Shown here piece after piece: positions 34,476 through 49,056 of a stretch of 64,000 nt of DNA. Below the pieces are notes generated by a model. That model did no database searches, was not told where the DNA came from, and saw only the letters and a program-made list of their open reading frames with translations. The stretch spans positions 1,535,799 through 1,599,798 of the forward strand of contig RQJH01000003.1 of the NCBI GenBank assembly GCA_014156375.1, given 5' to 3'. This DNA comes from Enterobacteriaceae bacterium 89. Lineage in GTDB: Bacteria > Pseudomonadota > Gammaproteobacteria > Enterobacterales > Enterobacteriaceae. Position 1 is the stretch's first letter; every line of letters begins with the position of its first letter. The position numbers and the translations under genes are program-made.

Positions 34476-34504
34476 TTGCGCATTGCGTCAAATGTTATCA
34501 GCGA

Positions 34505-35719
<1,215 letters not shown>

Positions 35720-35759
35720 TCAAGGAGAGAGCACGGGACATTAGTTTTTAACCTATGGC

Positions 35760-37907
<2,148 letters not shown>

Positions 37908-37971
37908 TTAAGTAACCCAGAACGGGCGGCTTACCTGAAGCGCCCGCCTGGTGACTAACACTCCGAAGGGA

Positions 37972-38457
<486 letters not shown>

Positions 38458-38537
38458 TTAATTCAGGATTGTCCAAAACTCAATAAGTTGAGTGTGACAT
38501 TAGGTAAATCAGTTTGGCCTTACTTAACGGAGAACCA

Positions 38538-38963
<426 letters not shown>

Positions 38964-38985
38964 TCATATAATATGAGGACGCGAA

Positions 38986-39014
38986 ATTTTAGGGCCATGC
39001 CGAAAAGGTGTCAA
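38986..39014 (-). promoter_or_regulatory. str operon promoter
   Basis: Minus strand: consensus -35 TTGACA (39009-39014), 17-nt spacer, -10 TAAAAT (38986-38991), then a GC-rich discriminator. It lies between tusB and rpsL and matches the E. coli rpsL promoter closely. Confidence 0.94.
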
Positions 39015-39035
39015 GAAATATACAACGATCTCTGC

Positions 39036-39323
39036 TCACCAGGCGAATTGCCCGGTGTGTTTGAGCGTCAGTCTGACGAAGTCAGTATAGCTAACCCTGA
39101 CGACACTGCTCGAAATTTGACCACAAAGGCCACGAGCTTCGATGTCCTCTTTCAGCGCATACAGGGTTATGGGGGCAGATTGCAGAAGTTCAAGGAAGCG
39201 GCTGTCTGCAAGGGCGGCAATCACGCCGTCGGACAGCAGCAGCAGGTCATCACCTTCGCTGACTAAGCGCAGCTGGGCGCTGATGTCATATTGCCACGGA
39301 GAACGGCTCAGGGTATGCAGCAT
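39036..39323 (-). CDS. tusB: tRNA 2-thiouridine relay protein TusB
   Basis: 95 residues of the DsrH family and a subunit of the TusBCD complex. It relays persulfide sulfur from TusA to TusE and MnmA for 2-thiolation of U34 in Lys, Glu and Gln tRNAs. It starts [18 protein letters not shown]. It is the last of tusDCB, ending shortly before the str promoter, and 7 nt after tusC. Confidence 0.96.
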   Translation of the reverse strand: MLHTLSRSPWQYDISAQLRLVSEGDDLLLLSDGVIAALADSRFLELLQSAPITLYALKEDIEARGLCGQISSSVVRVSYTDFVRLTLKHTGQFAW

Positions 39324-39330
39324 GACGGCC

Positions 39331-39687
39331 TCAGAATCGCAGGATCACATCGTAGCCGTCGAGTTTCTGGCGCAGCGCTTCGGGCTCCAGAATCTCAGGC
39401 TCGATAATAAAGGAAGGTGACTTAAGGCCACGCTCGCGCAGCGAAGCCGCACAGAGCCAGCACTCTTCGATGTCGTACAGCGCCATCAGTTTGAACGCCG
39501 GAATGTAGTCTCTGGTCAGAATAGCTGCAGGTTTTTGATCGTTAAGCAGCTGCAACACGCCGTCCCCCATAAAGAAGACGCCGATATCCTCCGTCAGCGC
39601 TGAAGTCGCCAGCAGCGCATCCAGACCTTCACGCCCGGCAGCACTGCCGTGCGGTGCAGAGACAAAAACATAAGCCACGCGGTTCAT
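39331..39687 (-). CDS. tusC: tRNA 2-thiouridine relay protein TusC
   Basis: 118 residues, DsrF family, a structural subunit of the TusBCD hexamer. It starts [21 protein letters not shown], typical of the family. It overlaps the tusD stop by one base, so the three genes are translated together. Confidence 0.96.
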   Translation of the reverse strand: MNRVAYVFVSAPHGSAAGREGLDALLATSALTEDIGVFFMGDGVLQLLNDQKPAAILTRDYIPAFKLMALYDIEECWLCAASLRERGLKSPSFIIEPEILEPEALRQKLDGYDVILRF

Positions 39688-40073
39688 CAGAATTGCACCA
39701 GTCTGTCGCAGGTTAATGACGCTTCGGCCAGCGCCCCCAGGCCACTCAGCGTAAACCCAGGCTGCAGATTGAATCCCGCCAGGCCCAGCTGACCGGCTTC
39801 GGTTTCATCCGTGACACCACGACGTAGCGCCGCAGCCACGCAGATATGCAGCGCAACCTGATGCTGTTGATGCAAAGACTGCCAGGCGCGAACCAAATCA
39901 AACTCATCGCTGGCGGGAGCCGTCAGCTGATTGGCGTTGTAAACACCTTCGCGGTAGAAGAAGACGCTGATGAGCTGATGGCCCTCAGCCAACACAGCAT
40001 TGGCAAACTGCCATGCGCTGCTGGCCTGTTGAGTTCCATACGCCGGGCCCGTCACCAACAGGGCAAAACGCAT
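39687..40073 (-). CDS. tusD: tRNA 2-thiouridine relay sulfurtransferase TusD
   Basis: 128 residues, DsrE family. TusD carries the persulfide-bearing cysteine of TusBCD, here the Cys of [13 protein letters not shown] near residue 78. It starts [20 protein letters not shown]. It overlaps yheO by one base and tusC by one base. Confidence 0.97.
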   Translation of the reverse strand: MRFALLVTGPAYGTQQASSAWQFANAVLAEGHQLISVFFYREGVYNANQLTAPASDEFDLVRAWQSLHQQHQVALHICVAAALRRGVTDETEAGQLGLAGFNLQPGFTLSGLGALAEASLTCDRLVQF

Positions 40074-40795
40074 TACTTATCCTGCCCCTGGAAGTCGCCG
40101 CTTTTAAACTGGCGAATATAGAGATAGACGGTGTGTTTGGAGATGTTCAGGCGGTCGGCCACCTGGTTTATCGCATCTTTGATGTCGAAGATCCCTTTTT
40201 CGTAAAGGTTAAGGACAATCTGACGATTTTTGGCGTTGTTAGAAACGTTACGATCGGCATTGACCTCTTCGATGGTGAACTCCAGCGTCTGGGTCACCAG
40301 GTCTTCGACGGAGGAAGCAAAGTTAACCTGAGAATTCACTTCCGGCGTTTCCGGCGGAATGAAGGTACTCATAATCTGGGAGAATGGCACATCCAGATTC
40401 ATGTTGATGCAGAGCAGACCGATGACCCGCTGATCGCGGTTACGAATGGCAATCGTCACCGACTTCATCAGTACACCGCTTTTGGCGCGAGTGAAATAGC
40501 ACTTGGAGACGCTGCTGTCGGCGCCGGTCATATCGTGGAGCATACGCAGCGCAAGGTCAGTTATCGGCGAGCCGATTTGACGCCCGGTATGTTCACCGTT
40601 GGCAATACGGATGGCGGAACATTTGAGATCCTGCAGGGAGTGCAGCACGATTTCGCAATGAGAGCCAATGAGCATCGCTAACCCGTCCACTACCGCTTCA
40701 TAGGATTTCAGGATCTCGAAATCGCTGGGGTCGAAAGGACGTTGATCCAGTAAATCAAGCTCACTGGTTTCGTTGGTTAAAAGCGACCTGGACAT
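40073..40795 (-). CDS. yheO: YheO-family PAS/HTH transcriptional regulator
   Basis: 240 residues. There is an N-terminal YheO (PAS-like) sensor domain (about 20-130: [20 protein letters not shown]) and a C-terminal helix-turn-helix (about 185-230: [20 protein letters not shown]). It is nearly identical to E. coli YheO; the ligand and targets there are not firmly known. The start at 40795 ([20 protein letters not shown]) is used; a 4-residue extension is unsupported. It is the first gene of yheO-tusDCB. Confidence 0.96.
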   Translation of the reverse strand: MSRSLLTNETSELDLLDQRPFDPSDFEILKSYEAVVDGLAMLIGSHCEIVLHSLQDLKCSAIRIANGEHTGRQIGSPITDLALRMLHDMTGADSSVSKCYFTRAKSGVLMKSVTIAIRNRDQRVIGLLCINMNLDVPFSQIMSTFIPPETPEVNSQVNFASSVEDLVTQTLEFTIEEVNADRNVSNNAKNRQIVLNLYEKGIFDIKDAINQVADRLNISKHTVYLYIRQFKSGDFQGQDK

Positions 40796-40927
40796 GAAAA
40801 AAAGCACTCCTTTTCAGGAGCCTGTCGTTAGGTTGTCAGGGCAGGCTCATTATCATTAACAAAATTAAGGCATCTAAAGTAATACGCACATCAGGCGCAT
40901 GCCAGTATTTATTATATTGCGCCCATA

Positions 40928-40957
40928 AAAAAACCGCCGCCCTTTCGGACGGCGGCT
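40928..40957 (-). terminator. fkpA terminator
   Basis: Minus strand: a GC-rich hairpin CCGCCGTCC/GGGCGGCGG (loop GAAA, one mismatch) followed by seven Ts, about 10 nt after the fkpA stop. Confidence 0.9.
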
Positions 40958-40966
40958 TGCAGAGAC

Positions 40967-41812
40967 TTATTTTTTGCTGGTATCAGCAGCGGCTTTGTCG
41001 TCTGCCGCTGGCGCTGGGGCCGCATCGGCTTTCGCTGCTGGTTTGATGTCCAGCAGTTCAACGTCAAATACCAGAGTGGAGTTCGCAGGGATACCCGGAA
41101 CGCCGGTTTTACCGTAAGCCAGAGCCGGTGGGATGACCAGCTTGATCTTACCGCCTTTCTTAATGTTCTTCAGACCTTCAGTCCAGCCTGGGATCACGCC
41201 GTCCAGACGGAAGGAGAGAGGCTCACCGCGGGTATAAGAGTTATCGAACTCTTTACCGTCTATCAGGGTACCTTTGTAGTTAACAACAACGGTATCGCTG
41301 TCTTTCGGTGCATCGCCGGTCCCTTCTTTCTCTACTTTGTACAGCAGGCCAGTAGAGGAAGTTTTCACGCCTTTCTCTTTAGCGAAGCTGTCACGGAACG
41401 CTTTACCTTTGGTTTCGTTGTCAGTCGCGTCTTTTTCCATTTTCTGCTGAGCAGCGGTTTTCACGCGAGTCTCGAACGACTGCAGAGTTTGTTCGATTTC
41501 CTGATCGGACAGTTTGCTCTTATCAGCAAACGCATCCTGAACACCGGCGATCAGCTGAGTTTTATCCAGTTTGATGCCCAGTTTTTCTTGTTCTTTCAGG
41601 GAATTTTCCATGTAACGACCCAGCGATGCACCCAGTGCATAGGCTGATTGCTGATCGTCGCTTTTGAATGCAGAGTTCAGCGCGGCTGGTGCAGCAGCAT
41701 CGGCAGCCGGAGCAGCTTTCGCCGCCGCAGCATCAGCAGCAAAGGTCAGCGGTGCATTCAGGGCAACGGCCATCGTTGTCGCCAGAAGCGTTACTTTAAA
41801 CAGTGATTTCAT
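40967..41812 (-). CDS. fkpA: Periplasmic FKBP-type peptidyl-prolyl isomerase FkpA
   Basis: 281 residues. Sec signal peptide (KVTLLATTMAVALNAPLTFA), an N-terminal helical dimerisation/chaperone domain (about 45-140) and a C-terminal FKBP domain (about 155-255: DTVVVNYKGTLIDGKEFDNS, VIPGWTEGL). It folds periplasmic and outer-membrane proteins. The Ala/Pro-rich segments after the signal and at the C-terminus are low-complexity tails. It is driven by a sigma-E-type promoter upstream and divergent from slyX. Confidence 0.98.
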   Translation of the reverse strand: MKSLFKVTLLATTMAVALNAPLTFAADAAAAKAAPAADAAAPAALNSAFKSDDQQSAYALGASLGRYMENSLKEQEKLGIKLDKTQLIAGVQDAFADKSKLSDQEIEQTLQSFETRVKTAAQQKMEKDATDNETKGKAFRDSFAKEKGVKTSSTGLLYKVEKEGTGDAPKDSDTVVVNYKGTLIDGKEFDNSYTRGEPLSFRLDGVIPGWTEGLKNIKKGGKIKLVIPPALAYGKTGVPGIPANSTLVFDVELLDIKPAAKADAAPAPAADDKAAADTSKK

Positions 41813-41928
41813 CCATCTCTCCAGGGCCGGGGCATTTCTCTCACCCCAGGGTTAACGTCAATGAGTTACGTACTATAAAGCGTTGTGAAAAAAATCTACA
41901 TACGAACGCTCTGTAATCGCAGATCTTT

Positions 41929-41956
41929 TCAGACTCTTTTTGTTTAAATAAGTTTC
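41929..41956 (-). promoter_or_regulatory. Sigma-E promoter of fkpA
   Basis: Minus strand: -35 GAAACTT (41950-41956), 16-nt spacer, -10 TCTGA (41929-41933), close to the RpoE consensus GGAACTT-N16-TCTGA. fkpA is a known sigma-E target in E. coli, so this very likely drives it under envelope stress. Confidence 0.85.
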
Positions 41957-42032
41957 GTTGCGTGGCTTACAGGCTGCGTGCCCGGCAAAAGTCCCGTAAA
42001 ATCCGTCAAAAATGAGAGTAACGAGGGAAAAA

Positions 42033-42251
42033 ATGAGCGAGAAAACTCTTGAATCGCGCCTGGAAGAACTGGAAAGCCGTCTGGCATTTCAGGAGATAAC
42101 CATTGAAGATCTCAACCGGACGGTGACCGCGCACGAGATTGAAATGGCGAAGATGCGCGATAACATGCGCCTGGTGGTTGAAAAGCTGAAAGCCAGCCAG
42201 ACTTCTCACATCGCTTCCCAGTCTGAAGAAACCCCGCCGCCTCACTATTGA
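42033..42251 (+). CDS. slyX: SlyX family protein
   Basis: 72-residue coiled-coil protein (heptads in [20 protein letters not shown] and LRLVVEKLK equivalents) ending in the conserved EETPPPHY. The function is unknown. The start at 42033 ([14 protein letters not shown]) gives the E. coli length; a 7-residue extension is unsupported. It is convergent with slyD across a bidirectional terminator. Confidence 0.95.
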   Translation: MSEKTLESRLEELESRLAFQEITIEDLNRTVTAHEIEMAKMRDNMRLVVEKLKASQTSHIASQSEETPPPHY

Positions 42252-42271
42252 GAAATAAAAAGTTGAGACGT

Positions 42272-42299
42272 AAAAAAAGCGGGTTTCCCCGCTTTTTTA
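42272..42299. terminator. Bidirectional terminator between slyX and slyD
   Basis: AAAAAAGCGGG and CCCGCTTTTTT pair around a 3-4-nt loop with A/T runs on both sides, so it can terminate both convergent genes. Confidence 0.92.
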
Positions 42300-42328
42300 T
42301 TGCCTGATGCCTTTCGGCAGAGGGCAAC

Positions 42329-42922
42329 TTAGTGACAACCACAGCCGCCGTTGCCGCCACAGCCGCCTTTACCGCCGTGGTCATGACCGTGGTCGTGGTC
42401 GTGACCGTGGCCGCCGCAGCAACCGCCTTCGTGGTCGTGATCGTGGTCATGGCCGTGAGCACCGTGAACGTGGCCATGAGCCAGTTCTTCTTCGGTCGCT
42501 TCACGCAGCGCAACAACTTCAACGTGGAATTTCAGGTTCTGGCCAGCCAGCATGTGGTTACCGTCAACGACAACGTGGTCGTCTTCGACTTCGGTGATTT
42601 CAACCGGAACCGGACCCTGGTCAGTTTCAGCCAGGAAACGCATGCCAACCTGCAGCTCGTCAACGCCCATGAAGACGTCTTTCGGTACGCGCTGCACCAG
42701 ATTTTCATCATACTGACCGTAAGCGTCGTTTGCGCCGACTTCGACGTCAAACTTATCGCCTGCTTCGTGACCTTCCAGCGCATTTTCCAGGCCAGAGATC
42801 AGGGAACCGTGACCATGCAGGTAGTCGAGCGGCGCACTAACCGGAGACTCATCAACCAACACACCGTCTTCTGTACGTACCTGATAGGCCAGGCTGACCA
42901 CCAGGTCTTTTGCTACTTTCAT
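42329..42922 (-). CDS. slyD: FKBP-type peptidyl-prolyl isomerase and metallochaperone SlyD
   Basis: 197 residues. The FKBP domain is interrupted by the IF chaperone flap (residues 1-145), followed by a His/Cys-rich metal-binding tail (about 147-197, many HGHDHDH and GGCGG stretches) that binds nickel and supplies hydrogenase maturation in E. coli. SlyD also co-purifies on nickel columns and is needed for phiX174 lysis. The start MKVAKDLVVSLAYQVRTEDG is typical. Confidence 0.98.
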   Translation of the reverse strand: MKVAKDLVVSLAYQVRTEDGVLVDESPVSAPLDYLHGHGSLISGLENALEGHEAGDKFDVEVGANDAYGQYDENLVQRVPKDVFMGVDELQVGMRFLAETDQGPVPVEITEVEDDHVVVDGNHMLAGQNLKFHVEVVALREATEEELAHGHVHGAHGHDHDHDHEGGCCGGHGHDHDHGHDHGGKGGCGGNGGCGCH

Positions 42923-43016
42923 GATATCTCCTGAGCATGGGAAGAATAGTGGCGCAGATTGTAGCGGAATTCTGCATCCGTGTACCCCTTAGCTTAAAAA
43001 AAGACGGGGCAGATCG

Positions 43017-43217
43017 CTACTCCGGATGAAAAATGCCAATCACCTGCTCGTCTTTGCGAACGTGCTCGCGGGCTTGTTTATCCGCTTCACGCATCTGGTG
43101 ACCGCACTTAACGCATTCAACAATATCGACATTATTTTCACGCCACATCGCCATTGAATCCAGCGCCTGGCACGCCGGGCATTTTGCTCCGGCAATAAAA
43201 CGTTTACGAACGGCCAT
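43017..43217 (-). CDS. yheV: YheV family zinc-ribbon protein
   Basis: 66 residues with two CxxC pairs (KCPACQ near residue 13, ECVKCG near 35) forming a probable zinc ribbon. The function is unknown. It lies 10 nt downstream of kefB as in E. coli. Confidence 0.94.
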   Translation of the reverse strand: MAVRKRFIAGAKCPACQALDSMAMWRENNVDIVECVKCGHQMREADKQAREHVRKDEQVIGIFHPE

Positions 43218-43227
43218 ACTTTACCTT

Positions 43228-45033
43228 CTATTCAAATTCGTCCCAGCCGTCGAGCTGGCGTCGTTCCTGCTGCATTTCACGCTGGAATATCTCTTCCAGC
43301 TCGCGTCGGGCTTCCCGTACGCGAGAGATTTGCTGCGTATCAGTGTGAATCGGCATCAGCTCACGCAGCATACGCATATCCAGACGACGGAAGTGCTGCT
43401 GTGCACGATGAGCCTGATGCGGGTGCATGCCCAGCGTAATAAGTGCTTTACGCCCCAGTTCCAGCGCACTGGAAAAAGTCTCACGCGAGAATTGTTTCAC
43501 ACCTGCCTGCAATAATTCGTGAGCCTCCACACGTCCGCGAGCACGAGCCAGAATGTGCAGATGCGGAAAGTGCTGCTGGCAGAGCTCCACCAGCTTCATG
43601 GTATCTTCCGGCGCGTTACAGGTGATCACTATCGACTGCGCCTCTTCCGCCCCCGCTGAACGCAGCAGTTCAATCTGCGTGGCATCGCCGTAGTAAACCT
43701 TATAGCCATATTTACGCATCAGATTCACCGCGCTGATATCACGCTCCAGCACGGTAATGCGCATTTTGTTGGCCATCAACAGGCGGCCAATCACCTGACC
43801 AAAACGACCGAAGCCAACGACAATCACCTGCGGCTTATCGTCTTCCACCCACGGCGTTTCGTCTTCATCCTCCGGTCCGTTAAAGCGGCGGGAAAGCATC
43901 TTGTCGACCACTTTCATCACCAGCGGAGTAGTCATCATCGACAGAGTAACAGTCACCAGCAGCAGCGCCATCTGATCGTGCTGGAACAGGCGCTGCGAAG
44001 AAGCCGTCGAAAACAGCACGAAGGCAAACTCACCGCCCTGACTCAGCACTCCGGCAAACTGCATGCGCTCGGAGCTGCGCAGGCCATAGACTCTGGCCAG
44101 CACGTAAAGCACCAGCGATTTCACCGCCACCAGGACAATCACGCTGCCGATCACCCACAGCAGATGGGTATAAAGCACGCCCAGATTCAGCGCCATGCCC
44201 ACGGAGATAAAGAACAGGCCGAGTAATAGTCCTTTAAACGGCTCGATGGCGATTTCCAGTTCGTGGCGATACTCACTCTCAGCCAGCAGCACCCCTGCGA
44301 TAAACGTCCCGAGCGCCATCGACAGCCCCAGCGCATCCATAAACAGCGCCGAGCCCAGCACCAGCAGCAGGGTCGCAGCGGTGAACACTTCGCGCACGCC
44401 AGACCCGGCAATAAAGCGGAATACCGGACGCAGCAGATAACGCCCGCCGATCAGCACACCGGCAAAGGCCAGAACCTTAAAGCCGATTTTGATCCAGTCG
44501 GGATGTTCATCGCCCGATCCCGCCAGCAGCGGTACCAGCGCTAAGGCGGGGATAACGGCTAAATCCTGAAACAGCAGCACCGAGAAGCCAAGCTGGCCCG
44601 ATTCGCTGCGATTCATGCCCTTCTCACGCATCAGCTGGAGCGCCATAGCGGTGGACGACATTGCCAGCCCAATCCCGCCTATCACTGCGGCCTGCCAGGA
44701 GAAGTCAGTAAACATCAGCAATCCGGCCAGGATCGCGGCGCTGATCAGCACCTGCGCGGCGCCCACGCCAAAGATGGAACGGCGCAGTTGCCACAGTTTG
44801 GCCGGGTTCAGTTCCAGCCCGATGATGAACATCAGGAACACCACCCCGAGCTCAGAGAAATGGAGAATTTCGTCCACATCGCTGATAAAACCAAGTCCCC
44901 ATGGGCCAATGGCGATCCCCGCCAGCAGATAGCCCAACACCGGACCGATACCTAATCTCGCCGCCAGCGGTACCGCCGCGACGGCAGCAAACAGGAACAG
45001 CACGCCCGCTAACAGCAAATCCGATCCTTCCAT
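43228..45033 (-). CDS. kefB: Glutathione-regulated potassium-efflux antiporter KefB
   Basis: 601 residues. An N-terminal CPA2 Na+/H+ exchanger membrane domain (about 1-380, roughly 12 helices) is followed by a cytoplasmic TrkA-N/RCK domain with the dinucleotide fold [15 protein letters not shown] (about 402-416). It exports K+ in exchange for H+ when glutathione adducts appear, protecting against electrophiles. It overlaps kefG, its ancillary activator, by one base. Confidence 0.98.
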   Translation of the reverse strand: MEGSDLLLAGVLFLFAAVAAVPLAARLGIGPVLGYLLAGIAIGPWGLGFISDVDEILHFSELGVVFLMFIIGLELNPAKLWQLRRSIFGVGAAQVLISAAILAGLLMFTDFSWQAAVIGGIGLAMSSTAMALQLMREKGMNRSESGQLGFSVLLFQDLAVIPALALVPLLAGSGDEHPDWIKIGFKVLAFAGVLIGGRYLLRPVFRFIAGSGVREVFTAATLLLVLGSALFMDALGLSMALGTFIAGVLLAESEYRHELEIAIEPFKGLLLGLFFISVGMALNLGVLYTHLLWVIGSVIVLVAVKSLVLYVLARVYGLRSSERMQFAGVLSQGGEFAFVLFSTASSQRLFQHDQMALLLVTVTLSMMTTPLVMKVVDKMLSRRFNGPEDEDETPWVEDDKPQVIVVGFGRFGQVIGRLLMANKMRITVLERDISAVNLMRKYGYKVYYGDATQIELLRSAGAEEAQSIVITCNAPEDTMKLVELCQQHFPHLHILARARGRVEAHELLQAGVKQFSRETFSSALELGRKALITLGMHPHQAHRAQQHFRRLDMRMLRELMPIHTDTQQISRVREARRELEEIFQREMQQERRQLDGWDEFE

Positions 45034-45587
45034 CAGCGACCTCCCGGAGCGACAGGGTTAGCCAGCCATTCGCCGTAGGCTCTGGCATGACTCGCCAACT
45101 CTTCCGGCGGCTGACGCCGGGCCCAGTAAACGATAATCGGATTCATCCAGTGCATACGACACAGCGCCGCCGTCAGCTCGAACGGACGCAGGATGTCATT
45201 CATCGAATAGCGGTTGAGGGAATCGTAGCGGTAAGCGCTTTCCGGCTCACCGGTGGTGATCACACTTCGCCAGTACTTTCCCGCCAGCTGATTCCCCCCG
45301 GGACCACTGGCAAAACCACGGCTCAGGACGCGGTCGAGCCACTCCTTCAGCAGCGCCGGGCAGCTATAGGTATAGAGGGGATGCTGGAACACGATCACGT
45401 CGTGCTCCTGAAGCAGCTTTTGCTCGCGTGGAATATCGATAAAAAAATCAGGATAGTGCGCGTACAGATCGTGCACCGTAACGTTTTCAAGCTGTTGTGC
45501 CGGCTTAAGCAGGACCCGATTCGCCACCGAGTCCTGAGATTCCGGATGGGCATACAGCAGCAAAACTTTTGCTGTCTCTGACATCAT
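45033..45587 (-). CDS. kefG: KefB ancillary protein, quinone-oxidoreductase-like KefG
   Basis: 184-residue flavodoxin-fold NAD(P)H dehydrogenase-like subunit ([32 protein letters not shown]) needed for full KefB activity. It precedes kefB with a TGATG overlap, so the two are made together. Divergent from yheS with a 189-nt gap. Confidence 0.97.
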   Translation of the reverse strand: MMSETAKVLLLYAHPESQDSVANRVLLKPAQQLENVTVHDLYAHYPDFFIDIPREQKLLQEHDVIVFQHPLYTYSCPALLKEWLDRVLSRGFASGPGGNQLAGKYWRSVITTGEPESAYRYDSLNRYSMNDILRPFELTAALCRMHWMNPIIVYWARRQPPEELASHARAYGEWLANPVAPGGR

Positions 45588-45776
45588 TCCCCTCCCGGTA
45601 TAAGAACAAACGGCCTTTTTACAGGTTAAACACCCGCTGGCCTCTGATGACTTTTGTCTGGCGTTGTAGTTTTGACTTGCAGTTTTGGGCTACCATGGCC
45701 GCCCGATGTCGCGTTGGCGTCATCACACTACATTATCATAATGACAATTTAACATAGTCAGAACATACGGCGCCTT

Positions 45777-47681
45777 ATGATTGTTTTCTCCTCGTTACAA
45801 ATTCGTCGCGGCGTGCGTGTCCTGCTGGACAACGCCACAGCCACCATTAACCCCGGGCAAAAAGTCGGCCTGGTGGGAAAAAACGGCTGCGGTAAATCCA
45901 CGCTGCTGTCACTGTTAAAAAACGAGATTAGCGCCGATGGCGGGAGTTTTACCTATCCCGGCAACTGGCAGCTGGCGTGGGTGAACCAAGAAACGCCTGC
46001 CCTGCCGCAGCCAGCCCTTGACTATGTTATTGACGGCGATCGCGAATTTCGCCAGCTGGAAGCTGAATTAGCCGCTGCCAATGAGCGCAACGACGGCCAC
46101 GCCATCGCCACCGTGCACGGCAAACTGGATGCCATCGACGCCTGGACCATTCGTGCGCGCGCCTCAAGCCTGCTGCACGGCCTGGGTTTCAGCAATGAAC
46201 AGCTTGAACGCCCGACCAGCGATTTCTCCGGCGGCTGGCGCATGCGTCTTAACCTCGCCCAGGCGCTGATCTGCCGTTCCGATCTGCTGCTGCTCGATGA
46301 ACCGACTAACCACCTCGATCTCGACGCTGTTATCTGGCTTGAGAAATGGCTGAAAAGTTATCCGGGTACGCTGATCCTGATTTCTCACGACCGAGACTTC
46401 CTCGACCCGGTGGTTGGAAAAATTATTCACATCGAACAGCAGTCGATGTTTGAGTACACCGGCAACTACTCGTCCTTCGAGATCCAGCGCGCGACGCGTC
46501 TGGCGCAGCAACAGTCGACCTACGAAAGCCAGCAGCAAAAAGTGGCACATCTGCAAAGCTTTATCGACCGCTTCAAAGCTAAAGCGTCCAAAGCGAAACA
46601 GGCACAGAGCCGCGTAAAAATGCTGGAGCGCATGGAGCTGATTGCCCCGGCGCACGTCGATAACCCGTTCCACTTCAGCTTCCGCGAGCCAGAGAGCCTG
46701 CCGAATCCATTACTGAAAATGGAAAAAGTCAGCGCCGGCTATGGCGACAGAACTATTCTTGATTCGATCAAGCTGAACCTGGTGCCGGGTTCGCGCATCG
46801 GTCTGCTTGGCCGCAACGGCGCGGGTAAATCTACCCTGATCAAACTACTGGCCGGTGAACTTGCCCCGCAAAGTGGTGAGATTGGTCTGGCGAAAGGCAT
46901 CAAGCTCGGCTACTTCGCCCAGCATCAGCTGGAATTTTTACGCGCCGACGAATCGCCGTTGCAGCATCTGGCACGCATCGCGCCGAAGGTACTGGAACAG
47001 CAGCTGCGTGATTACCTCGGCGGTTTTTGTTTCCCGGGCGATAAGGTCACTGAAGAGACCAGACGCTTCTCCGGCGGAGAAAAAACCCGTCTGGTGCTGG
47101 CGCTCATCGTCTGGCAGCGCCCTAACCTGCTGCTGCTCGATGAACCGACCAACCACCTGGATCTCGATATGCGTCAGGCGCTGACCGAAGCGCTGATCGA
47201 ATTTGAAGGCGCGCTGGTTGTGGTTTCGCACGACCGTCACCTGTTGCGCTCGACCACCGACGATCTGTATCTGGTTCACGATGCCAAAGTGGAAGCTTTC
47301 GACGGAGATTTGGAAGATTATCAGCAGTGGCTGAGCAACGTGCAAAAGCAGGAAAGTCTGCCGGATGAACTGCCGAGAGATAACGCCAACAGCGCACAGG
47401 CACGCAAAGATCAGAAGCGCCGCGAGGCCGAGCTACGCACCCTGACCCAGCCTTTACGTAAAGATATCGCCCGCCTCGAAAAAGAGATGGAAAAACTCAA
47501 TGCGAAGCTTGCCGATGCCGAAGAAAAGCTGGGCGACAGCGGGCTGTACGATCAGTCGCGCAAAGCCGAACTGACCGAATGCCTGCAGCAACAGGCTACG
47601 GCTAAATCCGGGCTTGAAGAGTGCGAAATGGCCTGGCTGGATGCTCAGGAGCAGCTGGAACAAATGCTTATGGAAGGCTAA
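45777..47681 (+). CDS. yheS: ABC-F family ribosome-associated ATPase YheS
   Basis: 634 residues with no membrane segments and two ABC domains. The first has Walker A GKNGCGKST (about 35-43), signature FSGGWRMRL and LLLDEPTNHLD; the second has GRNGAGKST (about 345-353), FSGGEKTRL and LLLDEPTNHLD. A linker sits between and a charged coiled-coil C-terminus follows (about 540-634). ABC-F proteins act on ribosomes, and YheS is reported to affect nascent-chain stalls. Confidence 0.96.
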   Translation: MIVFSSLQIRRGVRVLLDNATATINPGQKVGLVGKNGCGKSTLLSLLKNEISADGGSFTYPGNWQLAWVNQETPALPQPALDYVIDGDREFRQLEAELAAANERNDGHAIATVHGKLDAIDAWTIRARASSLLHGLGFSNEQLERPTSDFSGGWRMRLNLAQALICRSDLLLLDEPTNHLDLDAVIWLEKWLKSYPGTLILISHDRDFLDPVVGKIIHIEQQSMFEYTGNYSSFEIQRATRLAQQQSTYESQQQKVAHLQSFIDRFKAKASKAKQAQSRVKMLERMELIAPAHVDNPFHFSFREPESLPNPLLKMEKVSAGYGDRTILDSIKLNLVPGSRIGLLGRNGAGKSTLIKLLAGELAPQSGEIGLAKGIKLGYFAQHQLEFLRADESPLQHLARIAPKVLEQQLRDYLGGFCFPGDKVTEETRRFSGGEKTRLVLALIVWQRPNLLLLDEPTNHLDLDMRQALTEALIEFEGALVVVSHDRHLLRSTTDDLYLVHDAKVEAFDGDLEDYQQWLSNVQKQESLPDELPRDNANSAQARKDQKRREAELRTLTQPLRKDIARLEKEMEKLNAKLADAEEKLGDSGLYDQSRKAELTECLQQQATAKSGLEECEMAWLDAQEQLEQMLMEG

Positions 47682-47779
47682 AGAAGTTCAACGAAGCCGC
47701 TCTGCGCCTCAATTTCATAAACATGAAATCGCCAGGGCGGTATAGTAGACAGGATTTTCACGACAATAGCGTAGCAGGT

Positions 47780-48802
47780 ATGGCCCAGGTAACCCCAGTA
47801 GAGTTCGAGATCCCACCGGAAGATAACGACACATTTGTGCCGATGAAAGGCGTGAGCAACTGCCATTTGCAGACCATGCTCCCGCGCCTGATCCGTCGCA
47901 AAGTGTTGTTTACACCGCACTGGCAGCGCCTTGAGCTTCCTGATGGGGATTTTGTCGATCTGGCCTGGAGTGAAGATCCTGAGCAGGCAAAACATAAACC
48001 TCGCTTAGTGGTCTTTCACGGTCTGGAAGGCAGCCTGTACAGCCCTTACGCCCACGGGCTTATCCACGCGGCGCAGCAGCGCGGCTGGCTCGGCGTGGTG
48101 ATGCATTTTCGTGGCTGCAGCGGCGAACCAAATCGCAACGACAGGATTTACCACTCCGGCGAAACGGAAGATGGTACCTGGTTCCTCTCCTGGCTGCGCC
48201 GTGAATTTGGCGAAGTGCCTACGGCGGCGGTCGGTTATTCTCTCGGCGGGAATATGCTTGGCTGTCTGCTGGCTAAGGAAGGTGACAACACGCCTCTGGA
48301 TGCCGCCGTTATCGTCTCCGCGCCGTTTATGCTGGAAGCCTGCAGCTATCACATGGATAAAGGCTTCTCACGCGTTTACCAGCGCTACCTGCTGAACCTG
48401 CTGAAGGCCAACGCTTCCCGCAAGCTGAAAGCCTATCCGGGGACGCTGCCGGTTGATTTGAAACGGCTGAAGAGCGTGCGCCGCATTCGCGAATTTGACG
48501 ACCTGATCACCTCGAAGATCCACGGTTTCGCCGACGCTATCGACTATTACCGTCAGTGCAGCGCTATGCCAGTGTTGAGCCAGATAACCAAACCGACGCT
48601 GATCATCCACGCGAAGGACGATCCGTTCATGGATCATCACTCCATTCCGTCGCAGGAAGAGCTGCCAACGAATATTCAGTATCAGCTTACGGAACACGGC
48701 GGGCACGTCGGTTTTGTTGGCGGCACACTGCGCCATCCGGAAATGTGGCTGGAAAAACGTATTCCCGGCTGGTTGAGTCGCTTTCTGGGGGGTGTCGAAT
48801 GA
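47780..48802 (+). CDS. yheT: AB-hydrolase-4 family hydrolase YheT
   Basis: 340 residues, alpha/beta-hydrolase fold. The nucleophile elbow GYSLGGN carries the catalytic Ser (about residue 152), with Asp in [12 protein letters not shown] and His in EHGGHVGF. The physiological substrate is unknown. The start at 47780 ([17 protein letters not shown]) matches the E. coli length; a 53-residue upstream reading into yheS is rejected. It overlaps yheU by 4 nt. Confidence 0.95.
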   Translation: MAQVTPVEFEIPPEDNDTFVPMKGVSNCHLQTMLPRLIRRKVLFTPHWQRLELPDGDFVDLAWSEDPEQAKHKPRLVVFHGLEGSLYSPYAHGLIHAAQQRGWLGVVMHFRGCSGEPNRNDRIYHSGETEDGTWFLSWLRREFGEVPTAAVGYSLGGNMLGCLLAKEGDNTPLDAAVIVSAPFMLEACSYHMDKGFSRVYQRYLLNLLKANASRKLKAYPGTLPVDLKRLKSVRRIREFDDLITSKIHGFADAIDYYRQCSAMPVLSQITKPTLIIHAKDDPFMDHHSIPSQEELPTNIQYQLTEHGGHVGFVGGTLRHPEMWLEKRIPGWLSRFLGGVE

Positions 48803-49017
48803 TGATCCCCTGGCAGGATCTGGCTCCCGAAACGCTGGAAAATCTGATTGAAAGCTTTGTGTTGCGCGAAGGCACCGATTATGGTGAACATGAACGTTCG
48901 CTTGAAGATAAAGTCGCCGACGTAATACGCCAGTTGCAAAGCGGAGAAATCGTGCTGGTGTGGTCTGAACTGCACGAGACAGTCAACCTGATGCTCCGCA
49001 ACCAGTTTCGCGGCTGA
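48799..49017 (+). CDS. yheU: YheU family protein
   Basis: 72 residues, acidic, UPF0270 family, function unknown; starts [22 protein letters not shown] 48799 sits in an ATGA overlap with the yheT stop and gives the same length as in E. coli. It belongs to the yheTU-prkB group. Confidence 0.95.
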   Translation: MMIPWQDLAPETLENLIESFVLREGTDYGEHERSLEDKVADVIRQLQSGEIVLVWSELHETVNLMLRNQFRG

Positions 49018-49056
49018 CTATACTAAAACAATTGCTTATTCAGGGAGTTGTTCATC

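Noticed and set aside
34274-34504. Possible tRNA genes near tuf, as in the E. coli thrU-tyrU-glyT-thrT-tufB cluster
   Set aside because: No tRNA-like cloverleaf or TTCGA/CCA-type arm is seen on either strand; the interval holds only the tuf terminator and the secE leader.
42329-42480. GC-rich repetitive stretch that could suggest a CRISPR or tandem repeat
   Set aside because: It encodes the His/Gly/Cys-rich tail of SlyD; the repetition is codon-level, not a spacer array.
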